A stretch of DNA of 64,000 nucleotides from Varanus komodoensis (lineage: Eukaryota; Chordata; Lepidosauria; Squamata; Varanidae). Of this stretch, positions 47,042 through 59,759 are shown piece after piece. Location: NCBI RefSeq assembly GCF_004798865.1, contig NW_025335589.1, forward strand, positions 10,909,532-10,973,531, given 5' to 3'. Position 1 is the stretch's first letter. Each line of letters starts with the position of its first letter. The notes below the pieces were generated by a model, which saw only the letters and a list, made by a program, of their open reading frames with translations, did not search any database and was not told the DNA's origin. A program made the position numbers and the translations under genes.

Positions 47042-48211
47042 GATGACCTGTGCAGGGAGAAGGACAGAGGGAGTGCATCCCTGTTGGTTCTTCTGGACCT
47101 CTCAGCGGCTTTCGATACCATCAACCATGGTATCCTTCTGGATAGGCTAGCGGGAGTGGGGGTCAGAGGCACTGCTCTGCAGTGGTTCTGCTCTTATCTC
47201 AATGACTGTTTCCAGAAGGTGGTGCTGGGGGACTATGGCTCTGCGCCACGGCAGCTGTGCCATGGAGTACCGCAGGGGTCCATTTTGTCCCCTTTGCTGT
47301 TTAACATCTACATGAAACCGCTGGGAGAGGTCATCAGGAGGTGTGGGCTGTGGAATCATCAATACGCTGATGATACCCAGCTCTACCTCTCATTTTCCAC
47401 CAATCCAGGTGAGGCAGTGGCTGTGCTGAACCGCTGCCTGGCCGAGGTAATGGGCTGGATGAGGGCCAATAAACTGAAGCTCAATCCAGACAAGAGGGAG
47501 GTCCTGTTGGTCGGTGGATCGAGCTTCGGAGAGGGTGGATTTGACCTAGTCCTGAATGGGGTTGCACTCCCTCTTAGGGATAAGGTCTGCAGCTTGGCAG
47601 TGCTCCTTGACCCAGAGCTTTCACTGGAAGCTCAGGTGACAGCGGTGGCGAGGAGCGCTTTTTTCCAGCTTCGGCTGATCCATCAGCTTCACCCCTACCT
47701 GGAGTACAACTGCCTGACAACAGTGACACACGCGTTGGTGACTTCCCGACTTGACTTCTGCAACGTGCTCTATGTGGGGCTACCCTTGAAGATGGTCCGG
47801 ATACTTCAATTGGTTCAGAATAGAGCTGCGAGGCTGTTGACGGGGACTGGGCATTATGCTCACATGACTCCAGTCCTCCGTCAGCTTCACTGGCTTCCCA
47901 CTGAAGTCCGTGCCCAATTCAAGGTGTTGGTGATCACTTATAAAGCCCTAAACGGCTTGGGTTCTGGCTACCTGAAGGAGCGCTTACATCCATATATGCC
48001 CGCCTGCCCCCTGAGATCAGTGGGAAAGGCCCTTCTCTGGGAACCTTCTGTGAAGGAAATTAGGAGGATAGGTACTCGGAGGAGGGCTTTCTCTGTGGTG
48101 GCGCCCAATCTATGGAATGTGCTCCCCAGAGAGGTCCACCTGGCGCTGTCATTATTTGTTTTTCGGCGCCAGGCGAAGACCTTTTTATTCAAGCGTCATT
48201 TTAATTGTTAA
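47042..48211 (+). pseudogene. L2 reverse transcriptase domain and C-terminus, open frame
   Basis: Open for about 390 codons. It contains RT motif A (LLDLSAAFDTI, about 47090-47122), motif B (GVPQGSILSPLLFNIYM, from 47264) and the catalytic YADD box (47363-47374, followed by TQLYLSF). The L2 C-terminal block follows, with DFCNVLYVGLPLK, VRILQLVQNRAARLLTG and RRAFSVVAPNLWNVLP. All catalytic Asp residues are present. It cannot be expressed as a full protein because the frame upstream is shifted and the 5' end of the element is missing. Confidence 0.9.
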
Positions 48212-48324
48212 TGATATTTTTATTTTATACAGTTATGTGTCTTTTATATTGCTATTTCTGTATTTTAATTTATTTATTTGTAAGCCGCCCTGAGGCTTCG
48301 GCGAATAGGGTGGCCTAGAAATCC

Positions 48325-48353
48325 TCTAAATAAATAAATAAATAAATAAATAA

Positions 48354-48385
<32 letters not shown>
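48325..48385 (+). repeat. (TAAA)n tail of the L2
   Basis: About 60 bp of TAAA units with two short interruptions, at the 3' end of the LINE. Confidence 0.95.
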
Positions 48386-48389
48386 AGTC

Positions 48390-48545
48390 CTACCTTGCTT
48401 CATTTTATCCTCATGAGAATGACCCAATGAGGTAGGATAGGCTGGGAGTGGGTTACTGGCCTAAAGTCACCCAACTACCTTCATGACTAGAACATGAATC
48501 TCCTGGTTTCCAGTCCCACACTCTAACCACCATAGCACACTAGTG
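48390..48545 (-). mobile_element. tRNA-derived squamate SINE, minus strand, abutting the L2 tail
   Basis: On the minus strand it reads gtgctatggtggttagagtg (A box), tcatgttctagtcatgaagg, ttgggtgactttaggccagt and ctcattgggtcattctcatg. It is the same family as 29941-30162. It sits directly against the LINE tail, so it probably inserted into it or into adjoining DNA. Confidence 0.8.
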
Positions 48546-49719
48546 GTCTTGCTATTTCTACAGAGTAAGTATAGGTATGTCTGAAAAAGAGAAAAACCCT
48601 TTCCTATTTTAAGGACAGTGAGATATATGGAACATTTAATTTCTCATCTCATAGAAATGTGCCCTTTTTGTTATGTAAACCACAAGCATTCCGTTGTTAT
48701 TTGTCAACTTTTCTTCTCCTTTTTCAGTCATCATATTTAGGAGAGGAGAGAAGATATGGAAAGCAAAGCAACACACAAACTGCTTTATAGGATAGTCAAG
48801 AACATAGCCATACAGTCAAAACAAGAGTGATATAATCAGGGAATGTTAGACTCCATAAGTTGCTAGACGCCATAAGATCCTGCCGATAAACTTTTGAAAA
48901 GGTAGCATTTAGATGTTGGTTAGAATTTTACCTTTAATTTGCCAATCATTTTAAATTTCCATTTCAAGGAATTGCTCATGAAAAAGCAGGTAATTCTAAT
49001 AAAACATTGATTGAGAGGGGAGGGATAATAGCAAATGCCACTTTCTACCCATGGAAAAGACATTGCTGCAATTTGGAAATTACACAGCAATGAAACATTC
49101 TTTTGGCATCTGTAAATTTTAACTTGAATGCATCAACTAAACACTGTGCTTTGCCTTCATTAAGTTAGATGAGTACCACTTCTTGAATAGACTGAGGGAA
49201 AGCCATCATTTGTTGCACAGCTTAATTCAATATTGTTAATGTAATTACCAGACACTAGAGACTTGGCCAGAGTAAGAACCATTGTTGTGTCTGTCAATAT
49301 TATCAGAATGCCGTGGAATTTCAAAAAGTAGGTTTCCTGTGTTAACAGTGGGTCAAAGGCCAAGGTATTTAGATGGGCACCATCATCCTTGGGCACTGGT
49401 GACCTCAGAGACTGAATGGCTTGGTGTTGATGCTGCTTCCAGAAGCCCTTCAGCTCCTGGAACAGTGAGTTGGCATTAAGTTAAAAAAATAAAAAACATC
49501 CACTTATCCATTGCTTGGAGCCTGTTGTTTGACTAGGCCAGCAGGAACTAATTTATCTTGTGCTCCCAGTTTCCAGATTTCTGTCCCTAATACATAGCTG
49601 TCCCTCTGTTGGGCCCTGTTTTTGTTAGCTCACATCAGTTGGGCTAGTGTTGTCCTTCTTCAAGGTTCAGCTACTTTTCAGCCATCTTGTGAGGTTAAAT
49701 CTGTGAACAGGTGAGTGTG
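48546..49719. other. Intergenic DNA, no recognisable feature
   Basis: AT-rich, with no gene or familiar repeat. Confidence 0.45.
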
Positions 49720-49866
49720 AACCAGCCTTCCCCAGGCTGGTGCCCTCTAGCTACATTGGGATTGTAAGTCCCATCATCCCAAGCACTACAACTCCCTCCC
49801 TTCCCTCCCTTTCTGGGATGGGGATACAGGGAGTTGTAGTCCAACACATCTGGAGGGCACCAAGTT
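49720..49866. mobile_element. Family A fold-back repeat, best copy
   Basis: The arms from 49737 (ctggtgccctctagctacat) and to 49863 (acatctggagggcaccaag) are inverted over more than 40 bp with few mismatches. The inner arms gtaagtcccatcatccc and gggagttgtagtcc pair too. It is the longest and cleanest of the eight family A copies. Confidence 0.8.
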
Positions 49867-50224
49867 GAATAAATTAGTTGTACAGTTGCCTATTTTATTC
49901 CCTGAAACCATTGAGAGCATATTTTGAACTGCTGATAATAGAAAACTATTGTATGTTCCCCTCCTCGCTACCTCGTATATCTTTCATCAAAAAGAGGGAC
50001 CCCGGATCAATGTGTAATAGTGAGGTCTAGAGCTCACAAATGTGGTACCATGTGGTATGAGAAAGGGATTGCTGCAACTATATTACCATTTTCACATGGT
50101 GGAGAATATGCCAACATTATATATTTGAAATTAATTATTTATTCAGGTTTCATTGGCACTCCATACACACAATAAAAATTCAGATATAATGAGTTATCTG
50201 CAATTAGTTAACTGCACTCAGTGA
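49867..50224. other. Intergenic DNA, no recognisable feature
   Basis: No coding signal or repeat seen. Confidence 0.5.
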
Positions 50225-50480
50225 TGAGCAATTATCCAGGGCTTTAGAGTGTTTTAAGTGTTTGATATATAGTCCAGTAATCCTTGCAATAACTTTATAA
50301 GTTAAGAGAACGTTACTATCCAAGGGGGTCTGGAACTTAGAAAAAGAGTGTCTTGCCTATGGCAAATTAGTAGATTTAATCTAATAGATCTATGACCAAG
50401 ATGACATTTGAACCAGAGGCTTCCTAAGTTGTTGCCGCTCTCTTACCCACAACACTACACTGCTGTCTGCTGTACACCAG
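50225..50480 (-). mobile_element. MIR-like (CORE-)SINE, old
   Basis: On the minus strand it runs cagtgtagtgttgtgggtaa (A box) and gcctctggttcaaatgtcat (B box). The stretch ccataggcaagacactcttt and the end ttattgcaaggattactgga follow the order of amniote MIR elements ('gggcaagtcacttaacc ... gttgtgaggatta'). Divergence is high. Confidence 0.55.
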
Positions 50481-53400
50481 TTAAATTAATCTGTTGAAAA
50501 ATTAGTTGAACAAATAAATGATGTAGAAGAAATAAATGATTGACTTGGTATGTGCATTAAACAGTAATATAATGAGAATCACTATGTGTATACTGATTTT
50601 TAAAAATCTCCACAGACACGCATTACATGGACTGGGGCAGACATGGACCAAACAAATAAACAAACCTACCAAGAAACCTAACAAGTTATCCTTAGAAAAC
50701 AGGGGAAGAGACAATCCCAGAGTTTTCAGGGCTCAAGCTATTCTAAGCAGTTTCATGGTTCAAATCCATATGCCATATTTTCATTCTTGAAACCTCAGCA
50801 TCAAGGAGGCATGCATATGTATCTTTGAAAAGAGCATGCTAACTCAGAAAGACATCATTAGGTAACAGTGACCATGCTGGTATCAGATTTAATATACTGC
50901 CAGGTGGAAGACTGCCAAGGAGGTCAAACAGAGTTGCATTTGATTTCAAAAAATGAAACTTCTTAAGAATGAGGAACTGGTAAAGAAGTGTTCATGTGGC
51001 AAGAGAGTTAAATCTGGGACAGTTATCTAGTAACTGGAGTGCATTCTTCAGCCCAGTGAAAAAAACCACAACTCTTTGTCCTCCAAATTGTTTCCAAAGG
51101 AATGGTTTTCAGGAACCCAGCCATATTCACAACACTTGGTCATCCCACAGCTCTGTTCAAAACAAGCAGTGTTAACAGTGCCTGATGATAATTTCAACTG
51201 TCAAACCAGTTTAGGAGCTTCAGGGACTAATCCCTGATCTTCCATAAATGGTTGACATCCCCAAATAAAGTTCTCCTTTCTGCCCATTCCATTGAAATCC
51301 ATGGGCTTTCATACAGCTTTTCCCTACAGCTTTCACCATCACAACATACAGGTGCCGGAAAAAGACACGGCGAGACCCAAGCTTGTACCATAAAAACATT
51401 GCAGTAAAATGTTCTGACTGAGTGGGTGTTCTCTAGCTGCTATGTGCACTACAGTTTTATTTTTAATAGCAGTGTGGTAACTATAACTCTGTAATCTTGA
51501 TGACAGAGCTGCTCTGCACTCTTTTCATCCTTATCTCTGAGGAGTCCCATATTTAAGTTTCGTAGTTGCCCCATTTCATTTGGAGTATATCTGGAAAATG
51601 TATATTGTTTTATTAGCAATTCTGATATTTCAAGGCCTTTTCCTCATGCCATTAACAAAAGGTTTCCAGGCAGTCTTTTGGAACCTGGATGGAAAAGGAA
51701 TATATAGAAGACAATAAGACAAAGATCTGATATTTTCAGTTGCCAAGAGCTGACTGCCCCATGCCAAATTTGCTTATGATTATCTACCATTCTTTTACTA
51801 CTAGTAGAACTGACATCTGTGATTTCCAGATAATTCCAGCTGTTAGGTTAAAGGTGCTCTTGCCAACACCAAATATTTATGGAAATTCAGCACACAGGGT
51901 TAGAAAAGTTTCCTTTCTAGAACTGAGGTTGGAAAAGGTGAATCAATTTTCAATGATTTACATCAGAAAAAATCCAAAGGATCTGTGATTTATATGAACC
52001 TCCTGTCAAACCCCCATGCCAATGTCCCAAAATGATAATCTGAGGGACATCAGATGGGGTTTTATAAGATGACATTCCCTGCTGCCCATTCTGGTAAGAA
52101 CTGCAAAGGTAAAATCTCTGAAGTGAAATGAAATGCCATTGTAAAAGAATGCAGAGAACACTGACTGTAGACATGTGGGATTAATAAGAATCGGAATAAG
52201 AAGATATATGTTCGGTGTGTTAGGTCAGGCTCAGATGGCTCTAATTTGGGGACTGTGTACATTGTCTCAACATTTTGGTTTCCTACAGTCCAGTTGTGCT
52301 GGACACCACAGTCCATGCTTGGTCATCAAGTAGTCCAATAGGGACCAGCATATAACCATGCAGTTTACCTGGCTTAGCCTCCTCAATTAAGTTTTAAAGG
52401 AGCCCTGAAGGGTTCTCCCATACTCCCAAAGCATCTGCCTCTGCAGTTGTCATGTGCACACAAAGTGCCACTCAAATACACCCTTAGGATTAAATAGGAG
52501 ACGGACCCAAAAGCAGATCCAAAATCCAGAGGCCTCCTCAGCCCGGGCTATTTGTAGCAGAAACATTGCAGAAGCAGATGCTTTTCTCAAGGAAATAATT
52601 TCTCCTGCAAAGATATCACATTTTCCCATTGCTTAAATCTCAACATGCGGTTATTTGGAAAATGCAATTTTCCCTCCTTTCAGTCAGCACATCCATTGCT
52701 AAGCAGAATATGACAGTTCTCTGAGTGAAACAGTTCTGTGACATTGCACGGAATACTTTTCTCAACAGCCCATCTCCAGGCCATGCTATTTTGCTTTAGA
52801 TATACTCCCTGCCTCTTGCTGAAATATGCTACAGCTAATATTTTATAGGGTGCCTTTCCTTTAATCATGTCAAGAACCCCTGAGGGTGCAGGAACACTAA
52901 TCTGGCGTGAATTCAGAATTGAGACTGTGTGCCCTGTCTGAACAGAAGTAGGTAATGTTTAATAGTAGCTGTAGAACTTAATAGCCACCCAGCCCAATAA
53001 ATAGCCACCATCTGTCTCTAAAATTCTTGTGGCTGCCTCGCAATTGTAATTTATTTCTTTGTGAAACCTGGATCATTGGCAGATCTGGAAGTAGCAGCAG
53101 ATGTGTCTAATATTAGTCGAGATTGTTAGCATTTCCATATAAATCTAGTTTTTCAGGAGTTTATAATCAACATCATAAAAACTCGCTTCAGGCTGGACTT
53201 GGCATGAATAAGAACAATTTTAAATAGCAATATGAGTAATGTATAAAATCAGCCACTGTGCATGCCCCAGCATTTCTTTTCTTTAGTGTTATGAGCAAAT
53301 AATATTGTTGTAAAGGTCCGAGAACACAGATGTGGTGCCCTCTCCTGGTCCTAGCCTTGTGTATTGGTGAATAATTTTGCTTTTGTGGAAGAAAATAAAT

Positions 53401-53703
53401 TACAAAGCATCCCATTGATACATAATAAAGTGTTGCTGTTTGCCAAGCTTTTCAGAAATCCGGGCTTCTGTTTGCAAAGAGACAATGTTGTGATGTGAGA
53501 GGTCATTGGGTGATACTGGACATCTTTCTTGATTTGGAATCTAATGTAAAATGTTTAAAAATGCAAATAGCATCAAGATGCATAGTATGATTTTCCTAGC
53601 TGATATGACCCATGATATATTCAGGTGCATGATATATTCAGGTTGTTGTTGTTACAATAACTAATGCTCATTGGACATTTTAGGATCTCTCATATCAGAG
53701 TGC

Positions 53704-53704
<1 letters not shown>
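50481..53704. other. Intergenic DNA, no gene; possible conserved block near 52880-53180
   Basis: No exon, RNA gene or repeat family was recognised. The 52880-53180 segment has high-complexity sequence rich in homeodomain-like TAAT/ATTA words and might be a conserved non-coding element, judged by composition only. Confidence 0.35.

Positions 53705-53750
<46 letters not shown>
53705..53750 (+). repeat. Perfect (GA)23 microsatellite
   Basis: 46 bp of uninterrupted GA, the longest perfect dinucleotide run in the window. Confidence 0.97.
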
Positions 53751-53752
<2 letters not shown>

Positions 53753-53894
53753 ACTTGGAGTATAGGTTCGAATTATCTGGGATGGTTTTAAACATGAGCA
53801 AGATGCTCATTTGTAGAGTTTTTTATTTTCACGTTTCCATTCTCCTTGGTGCTTGCTTTTAATTCTGATGGCTGAGGACTTGTTTATTATTTTC

Positions 53895-53968
53895 TAATTG
53901 TAATTGTAAACATTTTGTAAACTGCCTTAGCAACCTGCTAAAGGGCAGGGTATAAATCAAATCCATTA
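53895..53968 (+). mobile_element. L2/SINE-type 3' tail fragment
   Basis: cattttgtaaactgccttag, caacctgctaaagggcaggg and tataaatcaaat match the common squamate tail 'tgtaaaccgccttag...agggcagggtataaat'. Confidence 0.55.
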
Positions 53969-55436
53969 CCAAAGAAACAAACATTCTGTCTTCTCAGCCT
54001 GTGCTGTTTCCTCCTTTAGCAATGCTATTTATGTTTCACTGAAAGGACCAGAAAATAAATAAATCAGATCTTTAGCCTTACTGTCAAGTCTCCCATTCTT
54101 TTAACAGTTACTCCTACACAGAGGTTATATACAGGAAGCTAAAAAAAATTCTACTAAGAAAATTGCACTCTTCCTATATCCTATGTGTTTTAGGGTACAC
54201 CTGGGAATTGTTAGACTCCCATGTAGGTTATACATTCAGTTTCATTCCAGGACGACAAAATGAAATCTTTTATTAGAAGTTCCTGCTGTCTAGATAAATT
54301 ATATATGATGTGCATAACTGATTCCAGCAGTAAAGGAAGTATCTTCGTTGCTATAAGAACTCCCTGAAATTGTATGCATGTGCAATTTTGCAAAGCAAGA
54401 TTTCGCATCTGGTCGGTGCTGTGGCTAGCAAATTCAGTCTGTTTGTATCTGTCCACCCTTCTCATCCAAATTTCTGTTTGTTTTCATTTTTATATTATTT
54501 ATTATAGACCCCTACTTTACAAAAAATCCTTTCTGATAAGGAAAACTTCTCAAACTTCTCTACAAATGCCATCTAGTTTCATGTAGCTTAATGCCATTGA
54601 GCTACGTAGGTGTATGACCTCTGTCTGATGTGAATATACTTGGAAGTTAGCCTCTTTGATGTCAATGTCACTGCATAGCATTATGGCCTTTGCACACCTT
54701 GCAAGCTCTCCAGGTGGGAGAAAAAGCAGGTGTTTCTACTGTGCCCCACTTTAGCCAGGGTAACTCTACCTTTGCCATAAAGCTATCTGTAAAGCCACCA
54801 CACACTAAATAAACAATGAGCTTCATTGCAAATTTCTGTACTACCAGTGAAAACTCATCAACTTGGTCAGAGTAGTAAAAGCCACTATCCTTTGCACAGT
54901 TGCATGTAAGTAAATGCAAGTGAAGCCATTCTACTGACAACACACTCTCTGGATGTCTTCTCAGGCGCTGTTTGTGATGAGGTCGCAAATGAATTGCGGG
55001 GAACAAGGCAGATGCAATCATGCTTTACTGAACATAGACTGGACCATGTGATTGTACCTGCCTCTCCCTATTCCATGAACAGCCTGAGCTTCATTTCTTT
55101 TACAGTTTTAGATCTCTTACCTGAAAATAAATAAGGAAAGAGGGACACCTAAATTTTATGTGTTATGACTGAATGGAGGACTGGCTACTTGTTACTAAGT
55201 GTTGGGAAAGAATTGAAACTGAAAGTTATTTACTATTTAAGATATTACAGCTCCTAACTATATTTGAGGTAGCCAGCACTCTGTCTACTGTACTTCCCCT
55301 TCTTAGAGAGATTCAGCTCTTTCTTTCCCTTTTTCCTGGGTTCCCATCTTTATTTCTTGCTCACTTCCCAGCAATTGTCTCTGTTTCCTGCCATGTCATC
55401 TCCTTTCCTACTTACTGCCTAGATATGGTCTAAGGT
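53969..55436. other. Intergenic DNA, no recognisable gene
   Basis: A 117-codon minus-strand frame at 54668-55021 was inspected. It has no recognisable domain and no splice context that I can defend. Confidence 0.4.
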
Positions 55437-55495
55437 AGACTTCTCCAACCTGGTGCTCCCCAGATGTTAGAACAGCAACACACTGCATGGGGATG
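55437..55495. mobile_element. Family A fold-back repeat, left arm only
   Basis: gacttctccaacctggtgct followed by ccccagatgttagaacagca matches the left arm of the copy at 49720. Confidence 0.5.
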
Positions 55496-55564
55496 ACACA
55501 AAGCCTTTTTTACCTTCCTGTTTGGAGATAGGGGGAGGTGTCTGTGTATGGATAAGATGAATAG

Positions 55565-55645
55565 ACCTATACTAGGTAGACCTGCTGAGAAGTAATTCCA
55601 ACTGAGTAATCTATGTAAGAATGCATAGGATTGCAATCTTAAATG
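55565..55645. mobile_element. Family B fold-back repeat
   Basis: gacctgctgagaagtaattc then caactgagt, ending aagaatgcataggattgcaa, matches the family arm and its conserved end. Confidence 0.6.
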
Positions 55646-58600
55646 TCATGGGTTGGATTGATTTGGGAGGATATTTGTTTGTTTTGGTGCTTCTGTGGGA
55701 TTGCTATTATATTTGAGATTCTTGCTCTGCTTGTATTCAGTTTCTTGACTTAATTACTAGCCACAGGAGACATTATGTGACTAGCCACTTTTTCAGTGAA
55801 GGCCATTTTGCAGAGGTTCTCATAGCAGTTTTTCACTTTCCTAAATGTGTCTTTGGGTGCAAAATGGCTGGGGACCACAATATACTAGCAGCAAATTCAG
55901 TATTTAAGTGTAGACCTCCATGTAGCTAAAATGACATAACCTATGCATACAGATGAGGTACCAACAGAGTTGGAAAAAACTGAAGGGGTTAAAAAAAGTA
56001 CTTAAGGAAAGGGGGAAGAGGAAAGTAAACCAGCATGTTCAGTGCATGTGGAGTACTAACTGACCATTGGGGGATGGAAGACTATGGAGGGAAAGTTGAG
56101 TATTTAGAAAGAGTGCAAGTCTCGTTGGCTGCAGGAAACCTGAACAGAAATGTTCCACTCTCCACCATTTTTGCAAGTCCTATTGTATTATGTTGATTAT
56201 GATTATTAACACAGTGTAGCCAAAAGTAAGCACATTTTGGGATTTATTGATTTCTACAGAAAACAAAAGGTTCTCTTAAAATCAGCCAGTGCAACATGCC
56301 AAAGGGGTTTATGTTAGAGACACATTCACTCCAATCCAACACTTATTTGCCAGTGTTCTGGTGAGACCACAGAACTTCATCCCTGCCTAGGGTTTCTTGA
56401 TAAATTTGGTGGAGAAGAGAACTGGGCAATATAAGCATGAACAAGACACAGTTCTTGAAGAATTCATTAGCAATATAAGCTGAACCTGGATAATTAAGCA
56501 CCCTATTTGTAAGAATGAATGTGGACTGCAGTGATAGAGTTACTACCAGCAATTGAGCAACCATGGAAAAGCCTCATTGATTCTGCTCTGTGCTTTAAAC
56601 TGCTTCTGAAGTAAAAGCCTGCTCTTGTTTCTGTTAAGAATGGATGGGTATTTTCTCTGTCTCAGACTGTCTGCGTGAAGATCAAACAAGTTCTCACAAG
56701 CTCTTTGGTTTCTTATACATTGCAAGGTCATTGCTCAGCTAATATCTCCCTGAGAAAGAGACTTGCAATGGCAGCTTGTAATCGATTCTTAGGATGTAAT
56801 AAAGTCTGGAATTAAATGTTCTGTTTGCATAAAGGCGGACAGATGAAAACTCTTAGGCTGATCACACATCACCTGCCCATCTAAAACAACAACAACAACA
56901 ATAATAACAATGTCAACAATAGCAACATAAAAGAATATCTTGCTTTATCCTCTGTGTTCACATTGTGTCTAGTCAGAGAGGAAGGCCTTGCTTGACATTT
57001 GGAAGTTTGTGTTGGCTCATCAATATTATTTTTATGTTATTTAGTTGCCTTGAGTTCATAATACAGTCCCAGAACAGTGGCATACAATAGAAAGGAATAA
57101 GAATGTTGATGAAAGAAGTGGCACCAGAGGGATCTTTGTTATTCTTGGCGGCAGACACTTCCAGCCTCAACAATAGCTTGTTTTCTTCCTCTGATTCATC
57201 CCCATCATATTGTCAGTTATTCAGGGCAGGAATTTCATTATATTTCAGATGTGCGGAAAAACATCAATTAGATGTTTGTGGCAGGTAGGCAGGAAATTTG
57301 CAATAGGTTATCAAAACTGAGGAGTGAATTGGCACTTCTGGTCAAATGGCAACTAAAACTGCTCTGAAGGGCTACTTTAACAAAAATTGAATGCCTAAAA
57401 ATTGATTTTCTTATGGCATGATACTTTATCTAATGCTTTCTGCACCAGTTTAGCATTAAACATATAGATAATGACTGGCAAGGAATCTGGCCTTGTAGAT
57501 TTTAAACAAAATGGCCAAGAATTGGTGCCATTTTAGGGTTTTATTTTTGTTTTTTTAAGCTATAGTGAAACATATATCATGTTACACATGTTCAACACAA
57601 TCAGAGCTACAAGAGATAGCTAAACACATTATATGCCAAACTTTTCCGACCATAGGAACATTTTCTGAGTCAGTTATAAACATGCAGAAGATAAAACTAT
57701 TCACTAATTAAATAAATAAGTTTAGCTAGTTCAGGAATGCAATTATATGAATGACACACAGTATAAACTAAAGATTAGAAACTCTGTCTCATTCATACAT
57801 TATGAAACAATAATCTGACAGTCACATGCAACTCAGAGGGACATTTGACTTCCTTAGTTCTGGTCTCAGGTCGGAGTAAAAGATGTCTGTATTTTAGCTC
57901 CTCTTCAATTTTATGTTTATATTAACTTCTCAGTTTAATCTTTATAAAACTCTGCCTTTCATTCACCTAAATTGCCAAACTGCTAATCTCTGCTTCACTG
58001 TATATAGATGATACTGTAATTCTGTCATTTTTTAGAAGTAATTCTGACATTTTAAGAGAGGCCTTTTTGCCTTTTCCATGTATTGTCTGAAGGAGCAGTT
58101 CATGATAAATTAGTGAAAGAACTATTTTTTTTTATGTTTCCAAAAGCTTTGTTCCATATAGGTGGCAGATGAATGGACATGGTCCAGAACAGGTTAGGAT
58201 ATATAAATATCTAGGTTAACATTCCAGGCATTTGGGTTATGGAGAGCACAGTCTGCATATGCTATTGGGAATGCTCAAAGATCTGCTCCAGCTATTCTTA
58301 GATTCCTTTTTTTCTAAAGGTGGTTGGTACATACCATCTGTGATGATAATTTTTCAGGGTAAGGTAATATCTCAAATTATGTGTGGGTCACAGGGAGCAA
58401 TACAGTCCAAATTCCTCTGTTCTAACAGTTGCAACTATTCTTGGGCTTCCACGTGGACTTCCTAATGCCTTGCTCAGAGTAGAATCCCACTTGAAGAACT
58501 TGCTTAGTTTCATGTAATTAGCTACTGGCTTAAATTAAATATTCTTCCATCTACACTAACTCCCCTTCACCACAATTCTACAAGACAGCTTTCTTTCTAA

Positions 58601-59554
58601 TTGGACAAGACTAAAGCTATATGAATTCTCCACTCCAGCTTGGTCCAAGTGGGATTTTCAATGGTTAAAGATATAATTAAGGTATGGTTCTGGGATATTG
58701 TTGTACAGGATGACAGAGCACAGGTTCAGAGGGCAATCATAAGGAATACTTTGCTCCTGCAGATTCTCTTTCTGGTGTTGAAATTTAAAATGTCATAGAA
58801 AGTTCACCTTGGCCTATTCTACTGTTCTACCAGCAGCTGTTCAAAACTTAGACACTCATAAGCTTATTCTCCATGTTTCTTCCCCTGCCAGTCTGGTTTG
58901 GTCAAAAACCATCTAATGTGACACACACACACAAGCATGCATTCCCCTTATGAATGAATGCCTTTCAAAATGTCTTGTCCTTGACAACCCTGTTCAGTTC
59001 TTGTAAATTCAAGGCTGCCCTAACCTATTGGCAAATTGATCCATCTCCTATTTAGTCTTCCTCTTCTTCTTCTAGTTTTGACTTGTTGTTGCTGTTGTTA
59101 AGCCAAAATGGGCAAACTTTTGATTTCTTCATTATTCACATTACGGTTGTATAATTCTGCAGTCATGATTTCTGTTACTTATTTTACATCAGTACATCTG
59201 AATAGAGTAAGTATTATGCTAATAGTTCAAGCAGTGAATACCCAAAAAGGATATAAAGAAATAGACTTAATCAGAAAACTGTCATAATTGCAATAATATT
59301 CCACTAGTGCTTATCCATATAAAAGTATAAAATGGAACTGCCCGGAATCAAAACATTTTGGAAGCCATGAGGCATGATCCACACACCTTGCAAACTAATT
59401 TGTAATGCACAGTAAGAAAAGACTTAAAAGTCCTCTGGTCTTCCAGCCAGTAGGAACAATAGTCCTAGCTCACATGGGGGAATGATGTTACATGGTATGG
59501 TTCTAGAACCTGACCCCAGCTTTTGAAATTCTGAGGCCTAACACGGTTAAGCCC
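55646..59554. other. Intergenic DNA, no gene; short AAC/AAT tract
   Basis: AAC/AAT trinucleotide repeat at 56885-56915. A short CA run lies at 58920-58933. Nothing else was recognised. Confidence 0.45.
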
Positions 59555-59680
59555 AGGTACAATTTAGCCTGGAACTGTTACCTGTATAAACCATTTTGAG
59601 AGCACTATGCTAATCAAACAGTGTGTAAATGCTTTAAATGAATGAATGAATGAATGAATGAATGAATGAATGAACGAATG
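59555..59680 (+). mobile_element. LINE/SINE-type tail with (AATG)n
   Basis: gttacctgtataaaccattt then tgagagcactatgctaatca resembles a retroposon 3' end, followed by an (AATG)n run of about 45 bp (59636-59680). The parent family is not identified. Confidence 0.45.
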
Positions 59681-59759
59681 CCTGGCAGGGCATACTCAAA
59701 TTTCCATCAACGCAACCATATTGTGCTTTTATTAGATAACTCTGATTAAAACATAATGC

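Larger units (their letters stand above)
45520..48385 (+). mobile_element. L2-clade LINE, 2.8 kb, 5'-truncated, relatively young
   Basis: The element holds the C-terminal part of the endonuclease domain, the full reverse transcriptase and a 3' UTR ending gtaagccgccctgaggcttc, ggcgaatagggtggcctaga and a (TAAA)n tail (48325-48385). It starts inside the endonuclease (RGGGVALVYRA), so the usual N-terminal segment is missing. The reading frame has two stops (46425-46427 and 46944-46946) and one single-base frame loss near 47041, otherwise it is open for 2.6 kb. The GDFN motif reads GVFN (near 45787), a loss of a conserved Asp, while SDH is kept. CpG content is higher than in the surroundings, which fits a recent insertion. 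Confidence 0.95.

Noticed and set aside
54668-55021. 117-codon minus-strand frame as a coding exon
   Set aside because: No recognisable domain, no defensible splice sites and no neighbouring exon.
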